Notes under the pieces: model-generated
Seen by the model: only the letters and a program-made list of their open reading frames with translations
Told to the model about the DNA's origin: nothing
The model's database searches: none
In this document: positions 33,778-41,806 of the stretch, in pieces
Layout of the letters: the number at the start of each line of letters is the position of its first letter
How positions within the stretch are numbered: position 1 is the first letter of the stretch
Made by a program: the position numbers and the translations under genes
Assembly (NCBI GenBank): GCA_046352935.1
Contig: JAXMGR010000004.1
Location: 124,001-188,000 of the forward strand
Source of the DNA: CAYWMY01 sp046352935
GTDB taxonomy: Bacteria > Pseudomonadota > Gammaproteobacteria > Steroidobacterales > Steroidobacteraceae
Direction: 5' to 3'
DNA: 64,000 nucleotides

Positions 33778-35910
33778 ATGAGCGATTCCCGGCGGCGTGA
33801 ACTTCTGCAGCGGCTCTTCTATCCGGGTTCGATCGTCCTGGTCGGTGCCTCGGAGCGGTCGCCCTGGTCGCAGCTGCTGCATGCGAACCTGCAGCGCACC
33901 GGCTTCGCGGGCCCCGTGTACGCGGTGAACAAGGGGGGTGTCAGCGCGCATGGCTACCCGGGCTCGGTCTCGTGCCGTGCGATCGGTGTCCCCGTGGACA
34001 TCGCGTTCGTATTCGTGCCGGCGGAAGCGATGATGGAGGCCTTCGAGGACGTCATCGCGGCCGGCATCCGCGCCGCCGTGATCCTGACCTCGGGCTTCGC
34101 GGAGACGGGAGCTGCCGGCGCCGAACTGCAGCAGCGCCTGGTCGCGCGTGCCACCGAGGCGGGCGTCGTCATCCTGGGACCGAACTGCCTGGGCTATGCG
34201 AATCTCGCGATCCGCGCGCCGCTCACGCCGATCCCCATCCATCCCCCGCTGCTCGAGGGACGCATCGCGCTGGTGTCACAGAGCGGCGCGACGAACTCCG
34301 AGATCGCCGATATGGCGCAGGACCTCAATGTCGGGCTGTCGCTGTACGTGGCGACCGGCAACGAGGCCATGGTCGACATTGCGGCTTGCGTCGACTTCCT
34401 CGTCGACGATCCCCACACGCAGGTCATCATGGTGTTCGCTGAAGCCGTGCGCGACACCGCGACCTTCCGCGGGGCGGCGGAGCGTGCGCTCGGCGCGGGA
34501 AAGGCGATCGTGATGCTCAAGGTCGGCAGCAGTGCGCTGACCGCACAGGTCGCCGCGGCCCACACCGGCTCGCTGGTCGGCGACGATCGCGTGTTCAGCG
34601 CGGCGTGCGAGCAGCTCGGCGTCATCCGCGTGCATTCGGTCGAGGAACTCATCGTGACGGCTTCGCTCATCGCGCATACGGGTCCGCTGGCCCGTCCCGG
34701 CGTGGGCATCGTCTCGATCTCGGGCGGTGCCTGCACGCTGGTTGCGGACCGCGCCGAGGCGTACGGCGTCGACCTGCCGGCCTTCTCGACGGCGACGAAG
34801 ACCGCACTCACGCGGGCCGTGCCCCTCGCGTCCGACCCGGTCAACCCGTTCGACATCACGGGGCTCGCGATCCGCGATCCGTTGTTGTTCGAGCCCGTCA
34901 TCGAGGCGATCGCGGCCGAGCCGGACATCGGCTTCGTCGGTGCGATCTACAGCCTGCCCTGGAACGAGAAGTGGCCGCAGGTACCGCAGCTCGAGGCCAT
35001 CGGCCGCGCCTTCGGCCGGATCGACAAGCCCTGCGCGCTCGTCAATCAGTTCCTGCGGCCCCAGACGCAGAAGAGCCGGGACATCCTCGCCGCGACCGGC
35101 ATCCCGGCGGCCTTCGGCGGCATCGAGGAGGTGCTGCGCGCGCTCGGTCATCTGAAGGCCTGGAGCGCCCGCGTCCTCGGCGATGCCGCGTTGCCGCGCC
35201 CCGCACGAATCGTTGCCGCCACGGGCGCCAGGCCGTGCGGCGAACGGGAGGTGCTCGATTTCCTCGCGGCGCGCGGAGTTCCCGTGATCCCGGCGCGGAT
35301 CGCGAAGTCTCGCGAGGAGGCCGTGGCCTTCGCGGCCGCGTTCGAGGGTCCGGTGGCGCTCAAGATCGCCTCGCCCGACATCGCGCACAAGACCGACGTC
35401 GGTGGCGTCCGCCTCAACGTGGACGGCGCCGCTGCGGTCGGCGACGCACATGATCAGATCATGGCCGTCGTGCAGCGGGCCGTGCCACGCGCCCGCATCG
35501 AAGGCGTACTCGTGTCGCCGATGCGCAGCGGCGGACTCGAGATCCTCGTGGGCACGGTGCGCGATCCGCAGTGGGGGCCGGTCCTGGCCGTGGGGCTCGG
35601 AGGCGTCTGGGTCGAGGCGCTCGCCGACACGCGCCTGCGCCTGTTGCCGGTGACGCCGGGGCAGGTCCGGGACATGCTGAAATCGCTGCGCGCGGCGAAG
35701 CTGCTCGAAGGTTTCCGCGGCTCGCCTGCGGCCGATCTCGACCGGCTCGCGGAAGTCATCGTCGCGATCGGTGATGCGGCACTCGCGCTCGGCGACGGGC
35801 TCGAGACGCTGGAGGTCAATCCGCTGTGGGTGAGTGGTGGCCGCATCGAGGCGCTGGATGCGCTGACGGTCTGGCGTCCGGCCGCAAGGGACGTTGATCC
35901 TTTAAAATGA
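33778..35910 (+). CDS. Acyl-CoA synthetase (NDP-forming), intact
   Basis: 710 residues, a fused alpha-beta acetyl/acyl-CoA synthetase of the ADP-forming type. Order: CoA-binding domain (SIVLVGASERSPWSQ, LGPNCLGYANL; about 15-145), succinyl-CoA-ligase-like flavodoxin domains (ALVSQSGATNSEIADMAQ; AAHTGSLVGDDRVFSAAC with the likely phosphohistidine near residue 262), and a C-terminal ATP-grasp domain (about 485-700; VALKIASPDIAHKTDVGGVRLN, DPQWGPVLAVGLGG, LEVNPLWV). It couples acid plus CoA to NTP hydrolysis. The strong GGAGG before the ATG fixes the start. The broken copy at 24.5-26.4 kb is a paralogue. The molybdenum operon promoter lies just downstream. Confidence 0.9.
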   Translation: MSDSRRRELLQRLFYPGSIVLVGASERSPWSQLLHANLQRTGFAGPVYAVNKGGVSAHGYPGSVSCRAIGVPVDIAFVFVPAEAMMEAFEDVIAAGIRAAVILTSGFAETGAAGAELQQRLVARATEAGVVILGPNCLGYANLAIRAPLTPIPIHPPLLEGRIALVSQSGATNSEIADMAQDLNVGLSLYVATGNEAMVDIAACVDFLVDDPHTQVIMVFAEAVRDTATFRGAAERALGAGKAIVMLKVGSSALTAQVAAAHTGSLVGDDRVFSAACEQLGVIRVHSVEELIVTASLIAHTGPLARPGVGIVSISGGACTLVADRAEAYGVDLPAFSTATKTALTRAVPLASDPVNPFDITGLAIRDPLLFEPVIEAIAAEPDIGFVGAIYSLPWNEKWPQVPQLEAIGRAFGRIDKPCALVNQFLRPQTQKSRDILAATGIPAAFGGIEEVLRALGHLKAWSARVLGDAALPRPARIVAATGARPCGEREVLDFLAARGVPVIPARIAKSREEAVAFAAAFEGPVALKIASPDIAHKTDVGGVRLNVDGAAAVGDAHDQIMAVVQRAVPRARIEGVLVSPMRSGGLEILVGTVRDPQWGPVLAVGLGGVWVEALADTRLRLLPVTPGQVRDMLKSLRAAKLLEGFRGSPAADLDRLAEVIVAIGDAALALGDGLETLEVNPLWVSGGRIEALDALTVWRPAARDVDPLK

Positions 35911-35929
35911 ACACGTGTGTTTTTTTTGT

Positions 35930-35957
35930 TTGACCGCCGGCCGGAGAGGTATATAGT
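35930..35957 (+). promoter_or_regulatory. Candidate sigma70 promoter of the molybdenum enzyme operon
   Basis: TTGACC (35930-35935) and TATAGT (35952-35957) are separated by 16 bases, a good sigma70 match in an otherwise very GC-rich setting. It follows a run of eight T at about 35920, which may end the upstream synthetase transcript. The predicted transcript start is near 35964, leaving a leader of about 110 bases before the alpha subunit ATG. Confidence 0.55.
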
Positions 35958-35968
35958 CGAACCGCCGT

Positions 35969-35991
35969 GGTGACCCGTCGACGGTGTCACC
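35969..35991 (+). promoter_or_regulatory. Dyad/hairpin just after the predicted transcript start
   Basis: GGTGAC-CCGTC is followed directly by GACGG-T-GTCACC: an 11-bp inverted repeat with a single bulged T and almost no loop; the inner CCGTCGACGG is itself a perfect palindrome. Its place at about +5 to +27 suits either a repressor operator or an RNA leader hairpin controlling the molybdenum operon. No known regulator can be named. Confidence 0.5.
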
Positions 35992-36074
35992 GGAGCGGGC
36001 CGGAGCCGGCGGGGGCGGACCAGGGTTGCGGTGCGGGTGCGTTGCCCGCAACGGATTTCGGGTGGGGGATCGAC

Positions 36075-38843
36075 ATGGCGACGACGCGTCGATTTTTTCT
36101 GCAGACGGGCGCAGCGGTGATCGGCAGCCTGTCGCTGCGGCGGTTGGCGTTCGCGGCGGGTACGGCCAGTGGTGCCAGGGCGGCGACGCCTTCGTACACG
36201 GACTGGCGCGACGTCTATCGCAAGGCCTGGACGTGGGACCGGATCGTCCACAGCAGCCATTCCTGCAACTGCAACAACAACTGTTCGTGGAAGGTGTACG
36301 TCCGCGACGGCATCGTCTGGCGCGAGGAGCAGACGGCCGGCTACATCCAGCACAACCCGGGGCTCGCCGACTACAACCCGCAGGGCTGCAACAAGGGTGG
36401 CGCGTACAGCCACGAGATGTACCGCGCCGGCCGCCTCAGATATCCGCTGAAGCGCGTCGGCGAACGGGGCTCGGGCAAGTGGCGGCGCGTGTCCTGGGAC
36501 GAGGCGCTGACCGACATCGCGAAGCAGCTCATCGAGATCATCAAGACGGACGGCACGGACACCATCGTCGGCAGCATCGCGACCCACACGCTGCAGGGCA
36601 CGAAGAGCGGTCCGGCGAAGCTGCGATTCTTCGATCTCGTCGGCGGGACGATGCTCGATTCCTACGGCGACATCGGCGACTCGCAGGCCGGTGCCGTGAT
36701 CACGACGGGCACGCAGGCCTTCGCGGGCAGCGCCGACAGCCGCATGCTGGCGAAGTGCATCATCCTGTGGGTCCACAACCCTGCGATGACGCGCATCCCG
36801 GACGCGCATTTCTTCCACGAGGCGCGCTACCGCGGCGCGACGATCATCAGCATCTCGCCGGACCAGAATCCGAGTCACATGCACGCGGACTACTGGATCA
36901 ACCCGAAGCCCGCGACCGACACCGCACTCGCCATGGCGATGGCGCACATCATCGTGCGTGACCGCCTGTACGACACGGCGTTCATGAAGGAACAGACGGA
37001 TCTGCCGTTCCTGGTGAGGACCGACACGAGACGTTTCCTGCGGGCCTCGGATCTGCGCGAAGGTGGGCGCGACGACGTGTTCCACGTCTGGGATGCGAAG
37101 GCTGCACGCGTGGCCGAGGCGCCGGGCTCCATGGGATCGGACCGCAAGACTCTGCTGTGGGGCGACGTCGATCCGGCACTCGAGGGTGAGTGGGAAGTGG
37201 CGCTCAGGGACGGCAGCCGCGTGCGGGTGCACCCGGTTTTCGAACGCCTGAAGACGACCCTGAAGTCCCACACGCCCGAGTTCGCGGCCGGCGTCACGGG
37301 CGTGGGCGCGCAGACGATCGAGCTCATCGCGCGCGAGTACGCGACGGCGAAGCCGGCGCTGCTCGAGATCGGCTGGGGTCTTCCCAAGCTCTATCACGCC
37401 GATCTGCTGGGACGCATGGCGTTCCTGCTCTCCGCGCTCACCGGTAACACGGGCAAGGAGGGGGGCGGCGTCTGGATCGGTGGCATCGCGAACATGGAAG
37501 GCCTCGAGGTGGTTGGCTTCCCGGTCGTGGCGAAGACCGGCCGGCACCGCGTGGTCCCGGGACCGGGCTGGATGTACGTGCACGGCGGCATGCGCGAGGT
37601 GTCGAGCCGCTGGATCCCGGTGCCCGGCAAGCGCAGCGGGGACGACTACATCCAGGAGGCGTTCGACAGGCGCTGGATGCCGGTCTATCCGCCGCGCGGT
37701 CGCGAACCGCGGGCCCTCATCGAGTGCGGCTCCAACATCCTGCGCCGCACGCGCATGAGCCACATCCTCTACCGGACGCTCTGGCCCAAGCTCAAGCTCG
37801 TCGTGACCGTGGATTACCGCATGACCTCGACCGCGCTGGCATCCGACTACGTGCTGCCGGCGGCCGGATTCTACGAGGTCGAGGGAGTCAAGATCTCGGA
37901 GACGAAAGTGCCGCACCATGTCTACCAGGGCAAGGCGGTGCCACCGGTCGCGGAATCGCGCGACGACTGGCACACCTTCGGCAGCCTGCTGAAGAAGATG
38001 CAGGAACTCGCGCCGCAGATGGGGCTGACGCAGCTGCGCGACGCCGAGTTCGACTACGTGCGCGATTTCACGCGCATCCACGACGAGTACACGGATCACG
38101 GCCGGCTCGCCGAGGACGCGCCGGACGAGGTGATCGTGCGCGAGATCATGAAGTACACGAAGGCGCACCAGGGCATCACGCTCGAGCAACTGCGTGACAA
38201 GGGCTACGCCGACTGGACCAACGCCGGTTCCAAGCACAATCCCGGCATGGCGACGACCTTCGAGGTCGTGCCGGGCCGTCCGCTGACTCCGGCCACCGAC
38301 TTCACGGAGAAGAAGCAGCCCTGGTGGACCCTGACCGGGCGGCAGCAGTTCTACATCGATCACGAGTGGTTCCTCGAGTTCGGCGAGGAACTGCCGGTGC
38401 ACCGCGATCCGCCGAAGATGGGTGGCGATCATCCGCTGCGCTTCACGGGTGGGCACACGCGCTGGGGCATCCACTCGCTGTGGCGCGACAACGAACTCAT
38501 GCTGCGGCTCCAGCGCGGCGAGCCGCTGATCTACATGAACCCGCGCGACGCGCGCGAGCGCGGCATACAGGATCACGACGAGGTCGAGGTGTTCAACGAC
38601 GTGGGGCGGTTCCGCTGCCGCGTCATGGTGACGCCGACCATGCAGCCCGGGCAGGTCCATTACTACCACGCCTGGGAGCCGTTCCAGTTCAAGGAGCACG
38701 GCAGCATCGACACGGTGCTCGCGACCCAGCTCAAGCCGCTGCAGTTCGTCGGCAACTACGGTCATCTGCACTACGCGCCTTACTACTACCAGCCGAACAA
38801 CGTCGATCGCGGCACGACGATCGACGTGCGCAAGGCCTCCTGA
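36075..38843 (+). CDS. Type II DMSO-reductase-family molybdopterin subunit alpha (EBDH/S25DH-like)
   Basis: 922 residues. A Tat signal (TTRRFFLQ, then a hydrophobic stretch to about residue 28) sends the folded enzyme to the periplasm. The iron-sulfur FS0 site has His62-x3-Cys66-x3-Cys70 and Cys105; the histidine ligand marks the type II (NarG/EbdA/SerA) group. SYGDIGDSQ near residue 197 aligns with the Mo-ligand aspartate region, probably Asp199. Mo-bis-MGD binding segments follow to the C-terminal dinucleotide domain (PIYMNPRDARERGIQDHDEVEVFND-type region). Relatives with the same four-gene set are ethylbenzene dehydrogenase, steroid C25 dehydrogenase and p-cymene dehydrogenase (oxygen-independent hydroxylation) and DMS dehydrogenase, selenate and chlorate reductases. 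The catabolic surroundings favour a hydroxylase. ATG at 36075 is set by the Tat motif. Confidence 0.9.
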   Translation: MATTRRFFLQTGAAVIGSLSLRRLAFAAGTASGARAATPSYTDWRDVYRKAWTWDRIVHSSHSCNCNNNCSWKVYVRDGIVWREEQTAGYIQHNPGLADYNPQGCNKGGAYSHEMYRAGRLRYPLKRVGERGSGKWRRVSWDEALTDIAKQLIEIIKTDGTDTIVGSIATHTLQGTKSGPAKLRFFDLVGGTMLDSYGDIGDSQAGAVITTGTQAFAGSADSRMLAKCIILWVHNPAMTRIPDAHFFHEARYRGATIISISPDQNPSHMHADYWINPKPATDTALAMAMAHIIVRDRLYDTAFMKEQTDLPFLVRTDTRRFLRASDLREGGRDDVFHVWDAKAARVAEAPGSMGSDRKTLLWGDVDPALEGEWEVALRDGSRVRVHPVFERLKTTLKSHTPEFAAGVTGVGAQTIELIAREYATAKPALLEIGWGLPKLYHADLLGRMAFLLSALTGNTGKEGGGVWIGGIANMEGLEVVGFPVVAKTGRHRVVPGPGWMYVHGGMREVSSRWIPVPGKRSGDDYIQEAFDRRWMPVYPPRGREPRALIECGSNILRRTRMSHILYRTLWPKLKLVVTVDYRMTSTALASDYVLPAAGFYEVEGVKISETKVPHHVYQGKAVPPVAESRDDWHTFGSLLKKMQELAPQMGLTQLRDAEFDYVRDFTRIHDEYTDHGRLAEDAPDEVIVREIMKYTKAHQGITLEQLRDKGYADWTNAGSKHNPGMATTFEVVPGRPLTPATDFTEKKQPWWTLTGRQQFYIDHEWFLEFGEELPVHRDPPKMGGDHPLRFTGGHTRWGIHSLWRDNELMLRLQRGEPLIYMNPRDARERGIQDHDEVEVFNDVGRFRCRVMVTPTMQPGQVHYYHAWEPFQFKEHGSIDTVLATQLKPLQFVGNYGHLHYAPYYYQPNNVDRGTTIDVRKAS

Positions 38844-38853
38844 GGACGCACGC

Positions 38854-39513
38854 ATGCGGGTCATTCACTCCCCCGGGACCACGCTGAAGGACTGCCTCGA
38901 TGCGGGACATGCCTGCTGGCAGCGGGCGATCGGCGTGCAGTTGCAGATGTCGCCCTCGCCGATGGCGATGCAGCCGACCGATGCGATCCGCGCGCAGTGG
39001 AAGGGCCGGCCATATGGCCGCGTCGCGAGCGTGCGGTTCGCGGCCGTGCACACGGGCACGGCGCTCGCCTTCCGACTCGAATGGGACGATGCGCGCGCCG
39101 ACGAGCGCATCCGCGACAACGACCAGTTCGTCGACGCGGCGGCGGTGATGCTGCCGTCGGTGCCGAAGGCGCCCATCCTGCTGATGGGGCAGAAGGGCGC
39201 GCCGGTGAACGCCTGGCTGTGGCGCGCGGACGAGGCGGCCCGGGGCCGCAACATCGTCGCCGAGGGCATCGGTACCACACGCAGCGTCGCACCCGGCACC
39301 GTGAGCTGCAGCCAGCGCTGGCATGACGGAACCTGGCAGGTGGTGATTTCGCGGGCGCTCGCCGTGGAGACCCCGGAGCCCGTGGCGCAACTGCGGCCGG
39401 GAGCCCGCATCCCTTACGGCGTGGCGATCTGGGAGGGTGGCAACCAGGAGCGCGCGGGAATCAAGTCCTTCACGCTGAGTCTCGAGGATCTGATGCTGGA
39501 CGCGGTGTCATGA
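38854..39513 (+). CDS. Heme b-binding gamma subunit of the molybdenum enzyme
   Basis: 219 residues of the ethylbenzene dehydrogenase gamma/DdhC type. Beta-rich protein that binds one heme b and passes electrons out of the enzyme. In EbdC the heme is held by Met and Lys; here Met111 (in LLMGQKG) and Lys204 (in AGIKSF) are the likely equivalents. It has no signal peptide of its own; in EBDH the partner subunits ride out with the Tat-exported alpha subunit, but several relatives carry a Sec signal, so this is worth noting. It lies 10 bp after alpha, ahead of beta, which differs from the usual alpha-beta-gamma order. Confidence 0.85.
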   Translation: MRVIHSPGTTLKDCLDAGHACWQRAIGVQLQMSPSPMAMQPTDAIRAQWKGRPYGRVASVRFAAVHTGTALAFRLEWDDARADERIRDNDQFVDAAAVMLPSVPKAPILLMGQKGAPVNAWLWRADEAARGRNIVAEGIGTTRSVAPGTVSCSQRWHDGTWQVVISRALAVETPEPVAQLRPGARIPYGVAIWEGGNQERAGIKSFTLSLEDLMLDAVS

Positions 39514-39568
39514 CGGCGGCGGCACCGGTCGTCGACACGGCGTCGAAGCCTGTCTGCGGGGGCATGTG

Positions 39569-40717
39569 ATGTCACAACGTCAACTGGCGATGGTCCTGGA
39601 CCTCAACAAGTGCATCGGCTGCCAGACCTGCAGCATCGCCTGCAAGCGGCTGTGGACGCGCGAAGAAGGCATGGACTACATGTGGTGGAACACCGTCAAC
39701 ACGCAGCCCGGCGAGGGGACGCCGCGCGGGTGGGAGCACTCGGGTGGCGGTTTCCGCGACGGCGAGGCCCAGTCCGGCCGGCTGCCCACGCGCCGGGATT
39801 TCGGTGACGCATGGGAATTCAACCACGAGGAAGTGTTCGCGGGCGGCGAGGGCACGAGACAGCACCTGCACCCGAAAGGCGACACCCCCGAGTGGGGTCC
39901 GAACTGGGACGAGGACCAGGCAGCGGGCGATTACCCGAACGCGTTCTCGTTCTACCTGCCGCGCATCTGCAATCACTGCACGCATGCGGCGTGCATCGCG
40001 GCCTGCCCGCGCGGCGCGATCGAGAAGCGCGAGCAGGACGGCATCGTCGTGGTCAACGAGGACCGCTGCCGGGGCTACCGCTTCTGCATGACGGCCTGCC
40101 CGTACAAGAAGATCTACTTCAACCACGTGAAGAAGGTCGCGCAGAAGTGCATCTTCTGCTTCCCGCGCATCGAGAAGGGCGTCGCACCGGCCTGCGCGCG
40201 GCAGTGCCCCGGGCGGCTGCGTTTCGTGGGCTACCGCGACGATGCGAACGGACCGATCTGGAAGCTCGTGGAGAAGTGGAAGGTCGCGGTGCCGCTGCAT
40301 CCCGAGTTCGAGACCGGCCCCAACGTCTTCTACGTGCCGCCGTTGAACCCCGCACGCATCGATGCGAACGGCAACCTGGACTTCTCGCAGCCGCGCATCC
40401 CGACCGACTATCTCGTCTCGCTGTTCGGACCGCCCGTGATTGCGGCGCTCGACGTGCTGCACGCGGAGATGAAGAAGGTGAAGCAGGGCGGACAGTCCGA
40501 GCTCATCGATCTCCTGATCGCCTACGAGTGGAAGGACAACTTCGGCGGGTTCGATCGCGATCCGGGGACGGTGGAACAGACCTTCGCGCTCACCGACTGC
40601 GTCGACGAGGGGCGGCACGATCCGCACACGCACGAGGCGCTCGCGGGCCATGATCCGCTCGCGGTGAAGGAGCAGCCGCTGCGTTTCTTCGATCCCATCG
40701 GCAGAAGGAAGGCGTGA
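39569..40717 (+). CDS. Iron-sulfur beta subunit of the molybdenum enzyme
   Basis: 383 residues of the NarH/EbdB type with four cluster motifs in order: CIGCQTCSIAC (residues about 16-26), CNHCTHAACIAACP (about 135-148), CRGYRFCMTACP (about 168-179) and CIFCFPRIEKGVAPACARQCPG (begins about 194). The Tyr-for-Cys change in CRGYRFC is typical of the cluster that is 3Fe-4S or altered in this family. Electrons pass from Mo through alpha FS0 and these clusters to the gamma heme. ATG at 39569 (a GTG three bases earlier is also possible). The chaperone gene starts directly at the next base after the stop. Confidence 0.93.
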   Translation: MSQRQLAMVLDLNKCIGCQTCSIACKRLWTREEGMDYMWWNTVNTQPGEGTPRGWEHSGGGFRDGEAQSGRLPTRRDFGDAWEFNHEEVFAGGEGTRQHLHPKGDTPEWGPNWDEDQAAGDYPNAFSFYLPRICNHCTHAACIAACPRGAIEKREQDGIVVVNEDRCRGYRFCMTACPYKKIYFNHVKKVAQKCIFCFPRIEKGVAPACARQCPGRLRFVGYRDDANGPIWKLVEKWKVAVPLHPEFETGPNVFYVPPLNPARIDANGNLDFSQPRIPTDYLVSLFGPPVIAALDVLHAEMKKVKQGGQSELIDLLIAYEWKDNFGGFDRDPGTVEQTFALTDCVDEGRHDPHTHEALAGHDPLAVKEQPLRFFDPIGRRKA

Positions 40718-41347
40718 TTGGCCGTGGATGCGTCCCGCGACCGCGAGCGCGCCGAGCTGTATCGCGTCTTCGCCGGCGCGTTCGAGTATCCGGACCCGGC
40801 GCTGCGCGAAGCGATCGCGGCGGGAGCACTCTGCTCCACCCTCGAGAGCCTGCTCGCGGAGGTGGGGCCGACGCTGACCGTTCCGCCCGACGGGGTGGCG
40901 CTGACCGATGTTCCCGAACTCGACGATCTCGCCGCCGACTATTCGGCGCTCTTCGACGTCGGCTCGGGCGGACGGCCGCCCTGTCCGCTCCATGGCGGTG
41001 CCTGGGGTGGCGCCGAGCGCCTGAAGGTCATGGAGGAAGTGGTGCGTTTCTACGACCACTTCGGACTTCGCGTGGCGCGGCCGGGGCAGGAGATGCCCGA
41101 TTCCCTCGGTGCGGAACTGGAGTTCCTGCACTTCCTCGCCGACCGGCAGGCGGAGGTCGCCGCCGCGGGCGGGGATGCGGGGCCTTTCCGGCGCGCGGAA
41201 CGAGACTTCCTCGAGCGGCATCCCGGGCGTTGGGTGCCCGAGATGCGTGCGCGGCTCGAGCAGGGCGAGGCGAGCCCGTTCTACCGGGAACTGGTCCGGT
41301 TGCTGGACGAGAGTCTGAAGGATTTCAACAGGGAGACTGATCGATGA
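40718..41347 (+). CDS. TorD/NarJ-like chaperone (delta) for the molybdenum enzyme
   Basis: 209 residues, all-helical, cytoplasmic. ELYRVFAGAFEYPDPALREAI at the N-terminus, DDLAADYSALFDVGSGGRPPCPLHGGAWGG (the E/DYxxLF...CPLY-type chaperone signature) and LEFLHFLADRQAE in the middle match the DMSO-reductase-family maturation chaperones EbdD/DdhD/SerD. It likely holds the alpha Tat signal until Mo cofactor insertion. It begins immediately after the beta stop; TTG at 40718 has AAGGAAGG upstream, with GTG at 40724 as alternative. Its stop overlaps the next gene (ATGA). Confidence 0.88.
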   Translation: MAVDASRDRERAELYRVFAGAFEYPDPALREAIAAGALCSTLESLLAEVGPTLTVPPDGVALTDVPELDDLAADYSALFDVGSGGRPPCPLHGGAWGGAERLKVMEEVVRFYDHFGLRVARPGQEMPDSLGAELEFLHFLADRQAEVAAAGGDAGPFRRAERDFLERHPGRWVPEMRARLEQGEASPFYRELVRLLDESLKDFNRETDR

Positions 41348-41796
41348 ATCGCGAAAACGAGGCGGTGGTGCTGGAGTGGTACGACGCGCTGGCGACGTTG
41401 AACGTGGAGAAGTTCTGGGCGCTGCAGAGTCCCGACGTCGTCTACAACATCAGTGGACACACGCCGATATCGGGACAGGTGCGCGGTCGCGCGGCCATGG
41501 AGCGGGACATCCTGCCGCAGGTGTTCGGGGCGCTGGACGCGAAGAACTTCAAGTTCTGCAAGAAGCTGAAGGTGTTCTGCTCGGACGGCGATCGCGTGGT
41601 GTGTCTGATGGAGGCGGACGGCCCCGGCACGAACGGTGAGCGCTACGATCAGCGGTACAGCCACCTGTTCGAGGTCAAGGGCGGCAAGATCGTGCAGGTC
41701 TGGGAGTTCTTCGACACGGTGCTCGCGCGGAAGGTGATGTTCCCCGATCCGTCCAAGGACCGCGCGCCCGGTGATTCGGGCGGGTTCGATTTCTGA
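41344..41796 (+). CDS. SnoaL/NTF2-like domain protein
   Basis: 150 residues with the NTF2-like alpha+beta cone fold pattern: NEAVVLEWYDALATLNVEKFWALQSPDVVYNISG, GRAAMERDILPQVFGALDA, YDQRYSHLFEVKGGKIVQVWEFFDTVLA. Members range from steroid isomerases and cyclases to dehydratases and non-enzymatic folds; the acid/base residues here are not diagnostic. Start ATG overlaps the chaperone stop (ATGA), so it belongs to the molybdenum operon, and it precedes an acyl-CoA dehydrogenase. A second SnoaL-like gene is at 62036. Confidence 0.82.
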   Translation: MNRENEAVVLEWYDALATLNVEKFWALQSPDVVYNISGHTPISGQVRGRAAMERDILPQVFGALDAKNFKFCKKLKVFCSDGDRVVCLMEADGPGTNGERYDQRYSHLFEVKGGKIVQVWEFFDTVLARKVMFPDPSKDRAPGDSGGFDF

Positions 41797-41806
41797 GGGC
41801 GGCCGC

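Noticed and set aside
35454..38864. 1136-codon open frame on the minus strand opposite the molybdopterin subunit
   Set aside because: Shadow of a GC-rich gene; composition is Arg/His/Asp-rich with no family match, and the plus strand holds a complete, well-conserved enzyme.
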